Shown here piece by piece: positions 17,458 through 28,701 of a stretch of 64,000 bases of DNA (the first letter of the stretch is position 1; each line of letters opens with the position of its first letter). Under the pieces are notes generated by a model. The model saw only the letters and a list, made by a program, of their open reading frames with translations, did no database searches and had not been told where the DNA came from. The translations under genes and the position numbers were made by a program. The stretch covers positions 372,001-436,000 of the forward strand of contig NZ_MLFK01000005.1 in the NCBI RefSeq assembly GCF_001879205.1, in the 5' to 3' direction. Source of the stretch: Flavobacterium johnsoniae. Lineage in GTDB: Bacteria; Bacteroidota; Bacteroidia; Flavobacteriales; Flavobacteriaceae.

Positions 17458-17465
17458 TAATTTTG
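17458..17465 (+). promoter_or_regulatory. -7 box of the NTF2-like/amidohydrolase unit
   Basis: TAATTTTG matches TAnnTTTG, 22 nt after the operator palindrome. It is the same sequence and spacing as at the alpha/beta hydrolase promoter. Confidence 0.65.
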
Positions 17466-17526
17466 TCCTATAAATCATCAGAAAATAGACTGATATTATT
17501 TAGAACTAAAATTAAAAGGTTTGATT

Positions 17527-18144
17527 ATGAATACACTATTAAGAAAACCATCTGCTAATACTGCTGAAAACGTAATCGATAAATTCAATATCAAAGAATT
17601 AATTGAGTTCGAACGTTTTTGCAGAGACAATGCACAATGGGAAGAAATGAAGAAATGTTTTGCAGAAAATTCAACTGTAGCAATTTCCTGGTTTAAAGGC
17701 TCCGGACATGAATTTGTTACCGCTTCAAGTAAAATGGCAACCTATGCGCCCCATAAATTATTCGACACTTTGGTCTGGTTAAATAAAGATAAAGCTGTTG
17801 CGATTACAATGGCAACGATTCAGATCAGAATGGAAATCGAAGGACATTTATTAGAACTACAATCAGACGTAAAGCTTTTATATAAAACTCAAAAAATAAA
17901 CAACGTCTGGGCAATTATTTCAATGGAAGGAATTTACGAGAAAGATTCCCTGTTACCGGTTTCACCAGCAGATGGCATCAAAATTCCGAAAGAAGAAATT
18001 GCAAAATTCAGACCAAGTTATGCGAATATGTCTTATGCTTTAAGCAAAAGCGGTTATCCTATAGATGTTAATTTACCGGGAATTGACAAACCAGAAACCG
18101 TGTCAAAATTGTATCAGGAATCTGAAGATTGGTTAAATTCTTAA
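17527..18144 (+). CDS. NTF2-like (SnoaL-type) protein
   Basis: A 205-residue protein with an NTF2/SnoaL-like cone fold: an N-terminal helix (ELIEFERFCRDNAQWEEM), the strand region AVAISWFKGSGHEFV, and a long C-terminal extension beyond the roughly 130-residue core. Such proteins act as small-molecule isomerases, hydratases or dehydrases, or as binding proteins. I start it at ATG 17527 (MNTLLRKP); the TTG six bases earlier is less likely. It is the first gene of an operon with the amidohydrolase (12 bp gap) and an alpha/beta hydrolase. Confidence 0.75.
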   Translation: MNTLLRKPSANTAENVIDKFNIKELIEFERFCRDNAQWEEMKKCFAENSTVAISWFKGSGHEFVTASSKMATYAPHKLFDTLVWLNKDKAVAITMATIQIRMEIEGHLLELQSDVKLLYKTQKINNVWAIISMEGIYEKDSLLPVSPADGIKIPKEEIAKFRPSYANMSYALSKSGYPIDVNLPGIDKPETVSKLYQESEDWLNS

Positions 18145-18156
18145 AATTAGAAAAAA

Positions 18157-19164
18157 ATGAAAATTATCACGATAGAAGAACATTTTAGCTCACCAAAAAT
18201 AAGTGAGAAAATGAAACAATTTCAGCCAAAAAATAGTGATGCTGAAAAAGATAAAGACGTAAAAGCATTAATAAAACATTATTTGCCGACAAATGAAGAC
18301 ATTGAAGATGTTGGCGCGCGCAGACTTAAATTTATGGATGAAAGCGGTATCGACATGCAAGTCATTTCATACGGCAGCGGGAGTCCGCAGGGAATTGCTG
18401 ATCCTAAAATGGCAATTGAACTTTGTGCAGAAGCCAATGATGAATTAGCCTGTTTAATCAAACAAAATCCAACTCGTTTTGCCGGTTTTGCCACTTTGCC
18501 CGTGGCTGATCCTGTTGCAGCTGCGGCTGAATTAGAACGTGCTGTAAAAGATCTGGGTTTTAAAGGTGCTTTATTAGCCGGAACTTTTCAGGATAAATTT
18601 TTTGATGATTCTGTGTTTTTTCCAATTTTTGAAAAAGCAGCTCACTTGAATGTGCCCATTTATTTGCATCCCGGAATTATTGATAAGAAAGTTGCGGATT
18701 ATTATTTTAAAAACGAAAACTGGCCCAATTTGGTCAACGGAATTTTTCCAACATCGGGTTTTGGATGGCATATGGATAGTGGTATTCATGTTTTAAGAAT
18801 GATTCTTTCGGGCATTTTTGACAAACTGCCTAATCTTAAACTGATCTCAGGACATTGGGGCGAATTCGTACCTTTTTTTCTGGAAAGAATGGATGAAGAA
18901 TTAGGTGCGGCGGCGAGCCATTTAAAACGCAAAATTTCAGAATATTATAAAGAAAATGTCTATATCACACCAAGCGGAATTTTCTCTGAAACTCAACTAC
19001 AATTTGCCATTGCGCAAGTGGGCGCTGATCACATTATATACTCAGGAGATTATCCTTATTTAATGAAGAAGGAAACTGGTGATTTTCTTAAAAACGCTTC
19101 AATTTCTGAAGAAGATAAAGCGAAGATAGGACACTTAAATGTGGAAAAATTATTGAATTTATAA
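18157..19164 (+). CDS. amidohydrolase-superfamily decarboxylase-like enzyme
   Basis: A 335-residue TIM-barrel protein. It opens with ITIEEHF, the ExH metal-binding start (Glu7, His9) seen in gamma-resorcylate decarboxylase and ACMSD relatives. Further likely metal or active-site residues are the His of YLHPG, the His of GHWGE and the Asp in YSGDYPY. The ACMSD-like group performs non-oxidative decarboxylation of aromatic or unsaturated acids, and some members are hydrolases. In context (NTF2-like protein upstream, alpha/beta hydrolase 20 bp downstream) it is probably the central enzyme of a small catabolic operon. The substrate is unknown. Confidence 0.8.
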   Translation: MKIITIEEHFSSPKISEKMKQFQPKNSDAEKDKDVKALIKHYLPTNEDIEDVGARRLKFMDESGIDMQVISYGSGSPQGIADPKMAIELCAEANDELACLIKQNPTRFAGFATLPVADPVAAAAELERAVKDLGFKGALLAGTFQDKFFDDSVFFPIFEKAAHLNVPIYLHPGIIDKKVADYYFKNENWPNLVNGIFPTSGFGWHMDSGIHVLRMILSGIFDKLPNLKLISGHWGEFVPFFLERMDEELGAAASHLKRKISEYYKENVYITPSGIFSETQLQFAIAQVGADHIIYSGDYPYLMKKETGDFLKNASISEEDKAKIGHLNVEKLLNL

Positions 19165-19183
19165 ACTTAAAATTTTAAAAAAA

Positions 19184-20026
19184 ATGGAAAATAACACACA
19201 ATCAATCATAGAGGTTACAACAGGAATATTAAAAGTTTCAGGAGCCGAATTGTATTATGAAACTAAAGGAAACGGACCGATTTTATTAATGATTCCGGGA
19301 GCAAATGGAGATCATTTTATCTTTACGCCCATTCGCGAAATATTGTCTAAAACATTTACCGTTGTGACTTACGACCGCCGAGGATTTTCAGGTTCAAAAC
19401 TGGTGGGAGAACAAGATTACAGCCACAGAATAAATACCGATGCCAATGATGCGGCAAGTTTAATCAAACATCTAACCAATGAACCGGCTTTTGTATTTGC
19501 AAGCAGTTCAGGAGCTTTGGTTTCGCTTCAGTTGATGACACTTCATCCAGAAATTATTAAGGCACTCGTTCCGCATGAGCCAACTGCTTTAAAATATCTT
19601 CCGGATGTAGAAAAATGGAAAGCAACGGTTCAGGAAATCTATGATATTTATACAAAAGAAGGAGAAGGTCCTGCAAAAGATAAATTTGTAAATGAATTGA
19701 TTCCGGGTACTCAGGATGGTGAATTGATGAGAGGCGGAAAAGGACCGGAAACACCCAACACAACGTATTGGTTTAAACATGAAATGAGACAATATCCGTC
19801 GACTGATTTTGATACCGATAAATTGGAAGAGAATAAAGATAAAATTCTTTTTTGCGTAGGCCGAGATTCGGTTAATACCATGCCTGCCTGGCCGGTTACC
19901 AATCTGGCCAAACAATTTGGAACCGAAGTTTTATCAGTTCCTGGAGGACATTTAGGCTATGCGCTTCATCCTGCTGATTTTGCAAAGGATCTATTGGCAG
20001 GCTTGCAAAAGAGAGGTAAACTTTAA
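19184..20026 (+). CDS. alpha/beta-fold hydrolase, last gene of the operon
   Basis: A 280-residue alpha/beta hydrolase with an oxyanion region LLMIPGANGD and a strand-loop VVTYDRRGFSGS. The nucleophile elbow is unusual, ASSSGA, where GxSxG is normal. The acid is probably the Asp in FCVGRDS and the His is in GGHLGYA. No signal peptide. It differs clearly from the hydrolase at 15703, so the module has two separate hydrolases. A relic and a terminator follow. The substrate cannot be predicted. Confidence 0.85.
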   Translation: MENNTQSIIEVTTGILKVSGAELYYETKGNGPILLMIPGANGDHFIFTPIREILSKTFTVVTYDRRGFSGSKLVGEQDYSHRINTDANDAASLIKHLTNEPAFVFASSSGALVSLQLMTLHPEIIKALVPHEPTALKYLPDVEKWKATVQEIYDIYTKEGEGPAKDKFVNELIPGTQDGELMRGGKGPETPNTTYWFKHEMRQYPSTDFDTDKLEENKDKILFCVGRDSVNTMPAWPVTNLAKQFGTEVLSVPGGHLGYALHPADFAKDLLAGLQKRGKL

Positions 20027-20042
20027 GATTGCAATCTATAAA

Positions 20043-20198
20043 ATGGCTTACAACTATTTGAAGCATAATTATAATCTGAAAGCAACAAGGGATTTAGGAA
20101 GTTTTTGAAAAACTAATAAAATTTATCGGGATGAATACAAAAACCGATTGGCAGAAAATCCAAGTGCCAGAAGTGAATTAAGAACGATATCACATTGA
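20043..20198 (+). pseudogene. possible short gene relic with one internal stop
   Basis: From ATG 20043 one frame reads MAYNYLKHNYNLKATRDLGSF, then a TGA, then in the same frame KTNKIYRDEYKNRLAENPSA and eight further residues to a TGA at 20196-20198. The composition looks protein-like on both sides of the stop, but at 52 codons this may be chance. I recognise no family. Confidence 0.25.
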
Positions 20199-20240
20199 GA
20201 AATGACTTTAGGGATGTCCTAAATATTCTTTTTAGAAATA

Positions 20241-20281
20241 AAACAAAAGGGTGTATGAAATCTTCATACACCCTTTTGTTT
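20241..20281. terminator. bidirectional terminator
   Basis: Arms 20241-20259 and 20263-20281 are complementary (core GGGTGTATGAA / TTCATACACCC) with A-rich and T-rich ends. It lies between the catabolic operon and the convergent lipoprotein gene. Confidence 0.85.
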
Positions 20282-20284
20282 ACA

Positions 20285-21583
20285 CTATTCTAATTTTAAA
20301 TAATGCAGACCTTTTTTGCCTGATATAATTATTTTGTTTTTAGAGAAAGCAATATCATTTATTATGGAACCCACAGGTAGTTCTAATTCTAGTTCCCAGT
20401 TTTTACCAGAATCTTTTGTTACTAATAATTTATCTCCAGATTGAACGTACCATTGTGTTTCTGTTCTAAGAAATATAGAAGTTACATCTGTTTTTACCAC
20501 ATTCCAGGTTTTTAACAAATCTGTAGATTCAACCAGAGTTTTATCAGTTGCATTAATTGAAAAAATGCGGTTTATGTTTTGGAATTTATAGTAAAATGAT
20601 TGTTTTAAATCCGTTTCTGATATGCTGTCTTTTACTGTCCAATCGCTATATCCGGTTGGAGATTCCATAACAACATTTTTATATTTATTTCCATATTTTT
20701 TAGTATCAGTTAAGATACCCAGTTGATAAAATTTATTGTCAGATGTTGATTTCCCAAAAGCTCCAATATTTGCTCTAATTTGATTTCCATTAGCACCAAC
20801 GATCCATACAGGCGGAGAATTTTTTATAACTGTTTTACCATTATCAGACGTATAAATTTGACTTCCTACTATAGTGTATATAATGGAATTCTGGCCATCC
20901 AGATATCCGATATTTAATCCGTTTATTTCTTTTGCAAAAGGGTTTTGTACAATAGTTTCATTATTACTTACAAAAGCATTATCTGTAAAAACCGCTCGAT
21001 AAGTAGCTGTTATCACACCTGTTTTTTCATCAAACATTTTAAAATCCCCAAAGAAATTACCTAAGTTTAATGAAGTTTGTGTATAACCGGCAGCTTTAGC
21101 TTCTAATTTTCTTGGAGAACCGGACTCAACAAGTGAAAAGATAGTTTTACTATTGTCAAACACAGAGGATGAAGTAATGTCAATAGTTCCTAATACATTT
21201 AGTACATTCCATCCTTTTGACATCGCAAAAAAATTAACAGAATTGCTTTCCACATTTTGAATTTGAACTTTTAAGGTATTAATACCAGGAGTTGCATTTG
21301 GACTAGATAATGTAATTTTAGTGTTTGTAATTTCTTTTGGAGATATCTCTACACCATTAAGAAAAATTTTAGTTGGAAAATCTTTATTGATAAAGTTAGT
21401 TCCGGTAATTTCTAAATTCTCACCTGTAATAAGAAATTCAGAAGAAGTGCCTGTAATTGTAATAGGTGAAGGGCTAACGATCACAGGAGTTTCGGTTTTA
21501 TCTTCGCCGGTTTCGTCGCTTGAACATGAAATAAACATTCCTCCGGTTAAGAGGAACATAATTAAAAGTAGTTTTCTAGTCAT
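20285..21583 (-). CDS. IPT/TIG-domain lipoprotein with repeat-like body
   Basis: A 432-residue protein starting MTRKLLLIMFLLTGGMFISC, with a lipobox that predicts envelope anchoring. A longer frame from 21637 adds an implausible N-terminus. Residues about 35-120 form an IPT/TIG-like Ig fold (ITGENLEITGTNF). The rest contains blades with TSDNGKTV and TKDSGKNWE segments resembling BNR/Asp-box repeats of beta-propellers. No catalytic motif is visible. It lies downstream of the Sus locus on the same strand but has its own gap and follows a terminator, so a link to starch use is only suggested. Confidence 0.75.
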   Translation of the reverse strand: MTRKLLLIMFLLTGGMFISCSSDETGEDKTETPVIVSPSPITITGTSSEFLITGENLEITGTNFINKDFPTKIFLNGVEISPKEITNTKITLSSPNATPGINTLKVQIQNVESNSVNFFAMSKGWNVLNVLGTIDITSSSVFDNSKTIFSLVESGSPRKLEAKAAGYTQTSLNLGNFFGDFKMFDEKTGVITATYRAVFTDNAFVSNNETIVQNPFAKEINGLNIGYLDGQNSIIYTIVGSQIYTSDNGKTVIKNSPPVWIVGANGNQIRANIGAFGKSTSDNKFYQLGILTDTKKYGNKYKNVVMESPTGYSDWTVKDSISETDLKQSFYYKFQNINRIFSINATDKTLVESTDLLKTWNVVKTDVTSIFLRTETQWYVQSGDKLLVTKDSGKNWELELELPVGSIINDIAFSKNKIIISGKKGLHYLKLE

Positions 21584-21671
21584 TTTTTTTGGATTAATTT
21601 TCTGATGTAAATGAAGGAATTTATATAATGAAATCAAAATGAAAAGAATAATTATTGGTTCTTTTCTTAAT

Positions 21672-21703
21672 AAAAAAAGCGCATGATAATTCCATGCGCC
21701 TTT
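21672..21703 (-). terminator. terminator of the large amylase gene / Sus locus
   Basis: GCGCATG (21679-21685) and CATGCGC (21693-21699) form the stem. On the minus strand it is followed by a T-run. It ends the leftward amylase transcript. Confidence 0.75.
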
Positions 21704-21726
21704 TAATTTTTTAAACGAAACTTGAA

Positions 21727-24700
21727 TTATTTAACGATCAGTTTTTGGCTCACGTTAAAAGAGGCAGAGTTAATATTTACAATATAAATTCCCGCAGCTA
21801 AACGGTGATCGATTTTTCCTGAAGATGAAAGTCTTTCGGTTAAAACAGTTCTTCCGTTCATATCAGAAACTGAAATCGAAGCAATTTCTCCATTTTCTAA
21901 TTCTGGCAGTAAAATATTAAATTCATTATTTGTTGAAGGATTTGGATAAATACCAATTACTTTTTCAGTTTGTGAAGTTTCTTGAATATTTAGAGCCGAT
22001 TTACCAGTTCCAACTGTTGTAGGTTCCAACTGCCATTGAGCACTGAACCAGCCGTCTTGCGAATTTCCGTATTGAGCAGAACCTGTTTGGTTTTCAACAT
22101 GAATAATATTTCCAGACTGCCATCTGTTTCTTAAACGAACCCAGGTTCCATCAATATAATCGCTTGACCATTGTGCACTCCAGAAAGTAGTATCTGTTAT
22201 ATTTGATTGAACACTTCCGGTTTGACTTTCGATATTCATCAGTTCACCGGTTGCTACATTTTTAAGTACAAAATAAGTGGCGTCAATAGCAATTTTCTGC
22301 CATTTGTAATTGTTGCCAGAAACGGTTGTTCCGTAACCAACATTAGTTCCGGCGTCAGATAAATATGCGCCTGTCCATCTGTTTTTTATAGTGAAATATG
22401 TTCCTCCGGTTGAAGATGTAGAAACGGTAACAGCACAAGTACTTGTTTTGTTTCCATCAACAGTTGTGACTGTAATTACAGCTGTTCCGTTTGAGATGGC
22501 AGTAATTAATCCAGAACTGTTTACCGTTGCCACGGCTGTATTATTTGAACTAAAAGTTACAGCTTTGTTTGTCGCTGTAGATGGCAAAACCGTTGGCGTT
22601 AATTGCTGTGTTCCGCCAACATTTAAAGATGCCGTAGATGGACTCAAACTTACGCTTGTAACTGCAACTCCTGTTCCCGGATTAGAATCGTACCAAGCGC
22701 TATTCATATACCAGCCTGTTTTGTTTCGGCTTAAATCTGCAGTTTGGCTGGTTCCGTCGTTAAAAATTAAATTAGTAGAAGTAATGTTCGTAAATGTATA
22801 ACTGTACCAGCCGTTTCCTGCATTGGTCATATTTACGCCCGGCCAGGCTGCATCTGCTAAAACTCCAGCTGGTAAGGTACTCCAATAATAAATTTTAATT
22901 CCGGTTCCCCAATTGGATGGTTTGTAGAAATAGACTGTAAAATTGGTATTTGGATTTACGGTAATGTTGGCCGAAGCGGTTTTGTTTCCGTCTTGTGTTG
23001 TTGCTGTAATGGTAGCTGTTCCTGCCGAAACTGCGGTAACCAATCCAGATGAATTTACGGTTGCAGCTGCTGTATTGCTAGAACTCCATGTTACGTTTTT
23101 GTTTGTTGCATTTGCAGGAGCAATTGTAACCGAAAGCTGCTGCGTATTTCCTGCATATAAACTTGCCGTAGTTGGTGAAACTGCTACCGAAGAAACCGGA
23201 ATTGCAGCAACCGTTATGGTTGAGGTTGCGGTTTTGTTTCCGTCAGCCGTTTTTACTGTAATAGTTGTTGTTCCAGTCGCAACGGCTGTAACTAATCCAG
23301 ATGCATTTACAGTGGCTGCAGCCGTATTACTCGATGTCCAGGTTACGTTTTGATTGGTTGCATTTGCCGGAGTAATTGTTGCATTTAATTGCTGAGTAGT
23401 TCCTAAACCAACGGTTGCAGTTGTTGGGCTAACCGAAACTCCTGTAACTGCTGTAACGGGAGCATTTGTATTGGTTAAAACCAAATATTCGTACGCTGCA
23501 AATGTTCTTGTCGAGCCCGTCGTTAAGATAACAGAAGCATTATTGTTATACGGATTGACATAAGTTCCAGCTAATGCTGCCGGAATAACATACGATTTTG
23601 AAGCATTTCTCAAATTAGACATTACAATAACTTTTTCTGAACCCATTGTTTTAGTGAAAATACTGATGTCGTCATTCGCATAGGTGGTCAAATCCCCGCG
23701 TCGTATTGCTGCGCTTGCAGTTCTGAAATTTAAAATTTTAGCAAAATCGGCAGCAGCTGTCGGGTTTTGCGACCAGTTGAATTTGAAACCTGTCCAAGGC
23801 CAGTCGGTTTTGGGTTCGTAGTCGATTTCCTGTCCGCTCATTAAGAAAGGAACTCCTCTCATATAAGCCGAAACTAAGAAATTAGCAACGACTCCGTTAT
23901 GATTTTTAAAGGGTACGAATGGTCTTCTTACACCGTCATCATTGGTATAGGTGTCATGATTACCCGTATATCTAACGATTTGCTGATTACCCGTCGCTTT
24001 AGCATATTCATAAGTAGTCTGATCTTGGAGTCTTTGAGAAACGGGACCGCCATTTGCAATATCATACAAACCGCTGTGAAACCATCTGTCTCCGTAATTC
24101 ATATCAAAACCAACCTGAAAATTCTCCTGTCTGTCACCTTCGGCTAACATTAATAAATTATGTGAAGATATACTTCTAAGATTTGAATTGACTTCGGACC
24201 AAAAATCTAAAGGAGGATTATTGGCATAATCGCAGCGGTATCCGTCAATATTGGCGGCAAAAATCCAATAACGCATCGCATCTTTTATGGCATTTCGAGT
24301 AGCCGAATTATTGAGATCCAATGCTGCAATATCAGAGAAGTTTCCTAATTGCTGAATCGTTGTGCCGCTTCGTTTGTAATATTCTGGATGTGAAACGGTC
24401 CATCCGTGATCCCAAGAAGTTCCGTTGATGGCAATATCCAAAATAACAGCCATACCGCGGCTGTGAGCACCATCAACCAAGGTTCTTAAATCGGCAAGTG
24501 AACCATATTCTGATCCAACGGCTTTAAAATCTTTGATGCAATAGGGCGAAGCCGAACTTCGGGAATCTGTTCCGTGGGGGAAAATCGGCATTAAATAAAT
24601 CACATTGGTGCCGAGTGCTTTTATGTTGTCTAAACGGGCGGTTACTCCGGCTAGATTTCCGTTGGCACTAAACGGTCGTATGTGCACCTGATACATATTG

Positions 24701-24840
24701 ACGTCTCGTGTATCGGGAACGCCTGTAAATGGAGTCCCATACTGAGCAGGATCTTGGGCATAAAGAGAACTTGCAAATAATAGAAAACAAAATAGTGTTT
24801 TCTTAAAATGAAATAACGTAGAGGTAATGTTGATTTTCAT
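21727..24840 (-). CDS. large multidomain GH13 alpha-amylase, T9SS-secreted
   Basis: A 1,037-residue protein. In order: signal peptide (to LYAQ), GH13 catalytic barrel (about 35-460), two BIG2-type Ig domains (about 466-630), a CBM26-like starch-binding domain (about 632-725, NFTVYFYKPSNWG), a third BIG2 domain, a beta-trefoil-like segment (about 815-950), and a T9SS type A sorting domain (IGIYPNPSTNNEFNI to the end). The catalytic residues Asp204 (GYRCDYA), Glu234 (MLAEGD) and Asp296 (GNHD) are present. However, region I reads DIAING (Asp135-Gly140), with Gly where GH13 enzymes have His. It should hydrolyse starch outside the cell or on its surface. It is the last gene of the Sus locus. Confidence 0.9.
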   Translation of the reverse strand: MKINITSTLFHFKKTLFCFLLFASSLYAQDPAQYGTPFTGVPDTRDVNMYQVHIRPFSANGNLAGVTARLDNIKALGTNVIYLMPIFPHGTDSRSSASPYCIKDFKAVGSEYGSLADLRTLVDGAHSRGMAVILDIAINGTSWDHGWTVSHPEYYKRSGTTIQQLGNFSDIAALDLNNSATRNAIKDAMRYWIFAANIDGYRCDYANNPPLDFWSEVNSNLRSISSHNLLMLAEGDRQENFQVGFDMNYGDRWFHSGLYDIANGGPVSQRLQDQTTYEYAKATGNQQIVRYTGNHDTYTNDDGVRRPFVPFKNHNGVVANFLVSAYMRGVPFLMSGQEIDYEPKTDWPWTGFKFNWSQNPTAAADFAKILNFRTASAAIRRGDLTTYANDDISIFTKTMGSEKVIVMSNLRNASKSYVIPAALAGTYVNPYNNNASVILTTGSTRTFAAYEYLVLTNTNAPVTAVTGVSVSPTTATVGLGTTQQLNATITPANATNQNVTWTSSNTAAATVNASGLVTAVATGTTTITVKTADGNKTATSTITVAAIPVSSVAVSPTTASLYAGNTQQLSVTIAPANATNKNVTWSSSNTAAATVNSSGLVTAVSAGTATITATTQDGNKTASANITVNPNTNFTVYFYKPSNWGTGIKIYYWSTLPAGVLADAAWPGVNMTNAGNGWYSYTFTNITSTNLIFNDGTSQTADLSRNKTGWYMNSAWYDSNPGTGVAVTSVSLSPSTASLNVGGTQQLTPTVLPSTATNKAVTFSSNNTAVATVNSSGLITAISNGTAVITVTTVDGNKTSTCAVTVSTSSTGGTYFTIKNRWTGAYLSDAGTNVGYGTTVSGNNYKWQKIAIDATYFVLKNVATGELMNIESQTGSVQSNITDTTFWSAQWSSDYIDGTWVRLRNRWQSGNIIHVENQTGSAQYGNSQDGWFSAQWQLEPTTVGTGKSALNIQETSQTEKVIGIYPNPSTNNEFNILLPELENGEIASISVSDMNGRTVLTERLSSSGKIDHRLAAGIYIVNINSASFNVSQKLIVK

Positions 24841-24987
24841 AATAATAGTTTTTGCATGCTTGTCGGCATTTCTAACTAAAATTCATTTTCACTCGCATTG
24901 TTTTTTAAATTCGACAAACATTTTGTGGTTAATAGTTTTCAAGTAGTAAAATTTTTAATTTTTTGCTCATTAATGAGCATAAGTTTC

Positions 24988-25063
24988 TGCCACGAATTGC
25001 ACGAATTAGCACAAATTTAATCTGCAGCTTTAATTCTCGTGTCAATTCGTGAAATTCGTGGCA
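24988..25063. repeat. 76 bp imperfect palindrome (CACGAATT family)
   Basis: TGCCACGAATT (24988-24998) pairs with AATTCGTGGCA (25053-25063). Both arms contain further CACGAATT / AATTCGTG units, and the centre has CTGCAG. It lies between two co-directional genes of the Sus locus and could act as an attenuating hairpin or be a mobile intergenic repeat. Confidence 0.75.
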
Positions 25064-25090
25064 AAAAACTTAGAACCTTAGTGTCTTAAA

Positions 25091-27277
<2,187 letters not shown>

Positions 27278-27318
27278 TTAGTTTTTTGCAAATCTAATTT
27301 ATTAGAAGCTGCTTGTAA

Positions 27319-28701
27319 TTAATTTTTCAATACTAGATATTGAAAAGGCTGTAAGGTTAAATCTGCTCCAACTGTTACAGAAGCACCTGTAAAAGCATCT
27401 TTCCAGTTTCCTTTTAAGGTAGATGGAATAAGTTGTTTTACAGTTGAATCAGTTAAATTTGAAAGTACAAATACTTTTTCAGAATCTTTAATCATGGTAA
27501 AAGCACTTACGGCATCGCTGCTGTAACCTGTAAATTCTCCGGTTTTAAGAGCATTGCTTGTGTTTCTAAAAGCGATGATTTTTTTGTACTCTGCCAGCAT
27601 TTCAGTATCTGCTGTTGACCAGTCAATTGGAGTTTTTGCGAAATAATTCAATCTTTTGTTATAACCAATTTCCTGTCCGTTGTAAATCATAGGTACTGAT
27701 TTTAAGTAAGCAGCAACAACAAACGCTGCGACAGATCCTTTCTTGCCTCCAAAAAGTTCTAACGGAGTTCCTTCGGTAAAGTTTACGTCGTGGTTGCTTG
27801 TATATCGAACTATTCTGTTTGCTGAGTTGTAATTGTTTGCATATTCTGTTGCATTTGACTCTTGGATAGTAGTCGCAGCTTTGTTTTCTTTGAAAAGTTT
27901 TTCTAAAGTACTGAAGAAATTAAAGCCAAAAGTATAGTCAAAACCTGATGCAAAGTGGTTGTATTTTGAACCTTCTGCAAGCATTAAAATTTCCTGATTC
28001 TTTTTAATTTTTCTCAATTTAGCAATAGCGTCTGTCCAGAAATTATTTGGCACAAAATCAGCATAATCGCATCTGAAACCATCAATATTAGCATTGTGAA
28101 CCCAATATGACATGGCATCGATCATGGCATCTTTCATTTCATTATTTTCGAAGTTTAACTGGGCCACATCGTTGTAATTTGTTCCCGGCGGGATTATAAT
28201 GTTGCCGTTTCCATCTTGCTGATACCAGTCTTTATGCTGTGTAATCCAGGCATTGTCCCAAGCTGTGTGATTAGCAACCCAGTCCAGAATAACTGCCATA
28301 TTTTTTTTGTGTGCTTCTTCGACTAAAGTCTGTAGATCCTGCAGAGTTCCAAAATCCGGGTTTACGGCTTTATAATCTTTTACAGCGTATGGAGAACCTA
28401 ATTCGCCAGATGCTTTTTCTTTTCCAACAGTAAAAACAGGCATTAAGTAAATAACATTTACGCCTAATTCCTGAATTTGAGAAAGTCTGTCCTGAACACC
28501 TTTTAATGTTCCGGCCTGACTAAAAGCACGAATATTTACCTGATAAATAATGGCATCTTCCCTTTTGGGCATTTTATCAAAAGGAGCGCCGTATTGTGTA
28601 TACGGAGATTCTGGTGTTTTGTTATCGTCATCAGAAGAACTACATGACATAAATGCTAATGCAAGTACTAATCCGTAAACGAATTTTATATTAAATTTCA
28701 T
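27319..28701 (-). CDS. GH13 alpha-amylase lipoprotein
   Basis: A 460-residue lipoprotein (FMSC, Cys20). All GH13 signatures are intact: region I DWVANH, nucleophile Asp212 in GFRCDYAD, acid/base Glu243 in MLAEGS, and Asp305 in SNHD. It is mostly a bare catalytic barrel plus C-terminal beta domain, with no starch-binding module. Lipid anchoring and position after susE suggest a surface or periplasmic neopullulanase/amylase like SusG or SusA. It resembles the catalytic part of the larger amylase at 21727 (shared QYGAPF/QYGTPF and YLMPxF segments), so the two probably arose by duplication. Confidence 0.9.
   Translation of the reverse strand: MKFNIKFVYGLVLALAFMSCSSSDDDNKTPESPYTQYGAPFDKMPKREDAIIYQVNIRAFSQAGTLKGVQDRLSQIQELGVNVIYLMPVFTVGKEKASGELGSPYAVKDYKAVNPDFGTLQDLQTLVEEAHKKNMAVILDWVANHTAWDNAWITQHKDWYQQDGNGNIIIPPGTNYNDVAQLNFENNEMKDAMIDAMSYWVHNANIDGFRCDYADFVPNNFWTDAIAKLRKIKKNQEILMLAEGSKYNHFASGFDYTFGFNFFSTLEKLFKENKAATTIQESNATEYANNYNSANRIVRYTSNHDVNFTEGTPLELFGGKKGSVAAFVVAAYLKSVPMIYNGQEIGYNKRLNYFAKTPIDWSTADTEMLAEYKKIIAFRNTSNALKTGEFTGYSSDAVSAFTMIKDSEKVFVLSNLTDSTVKQLIPSTLKGNWKDAFTGASVTVGADLTLQPFQYLVLKN

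Noticed and set aside
22391..23353. Two 136-codon plus-strand open frames opposite the amylase gene
   Set aside because: They are antisense to the BIG2 repeats, and their Val/Ala-rich products mirror those repeats. They have no start-site signals.
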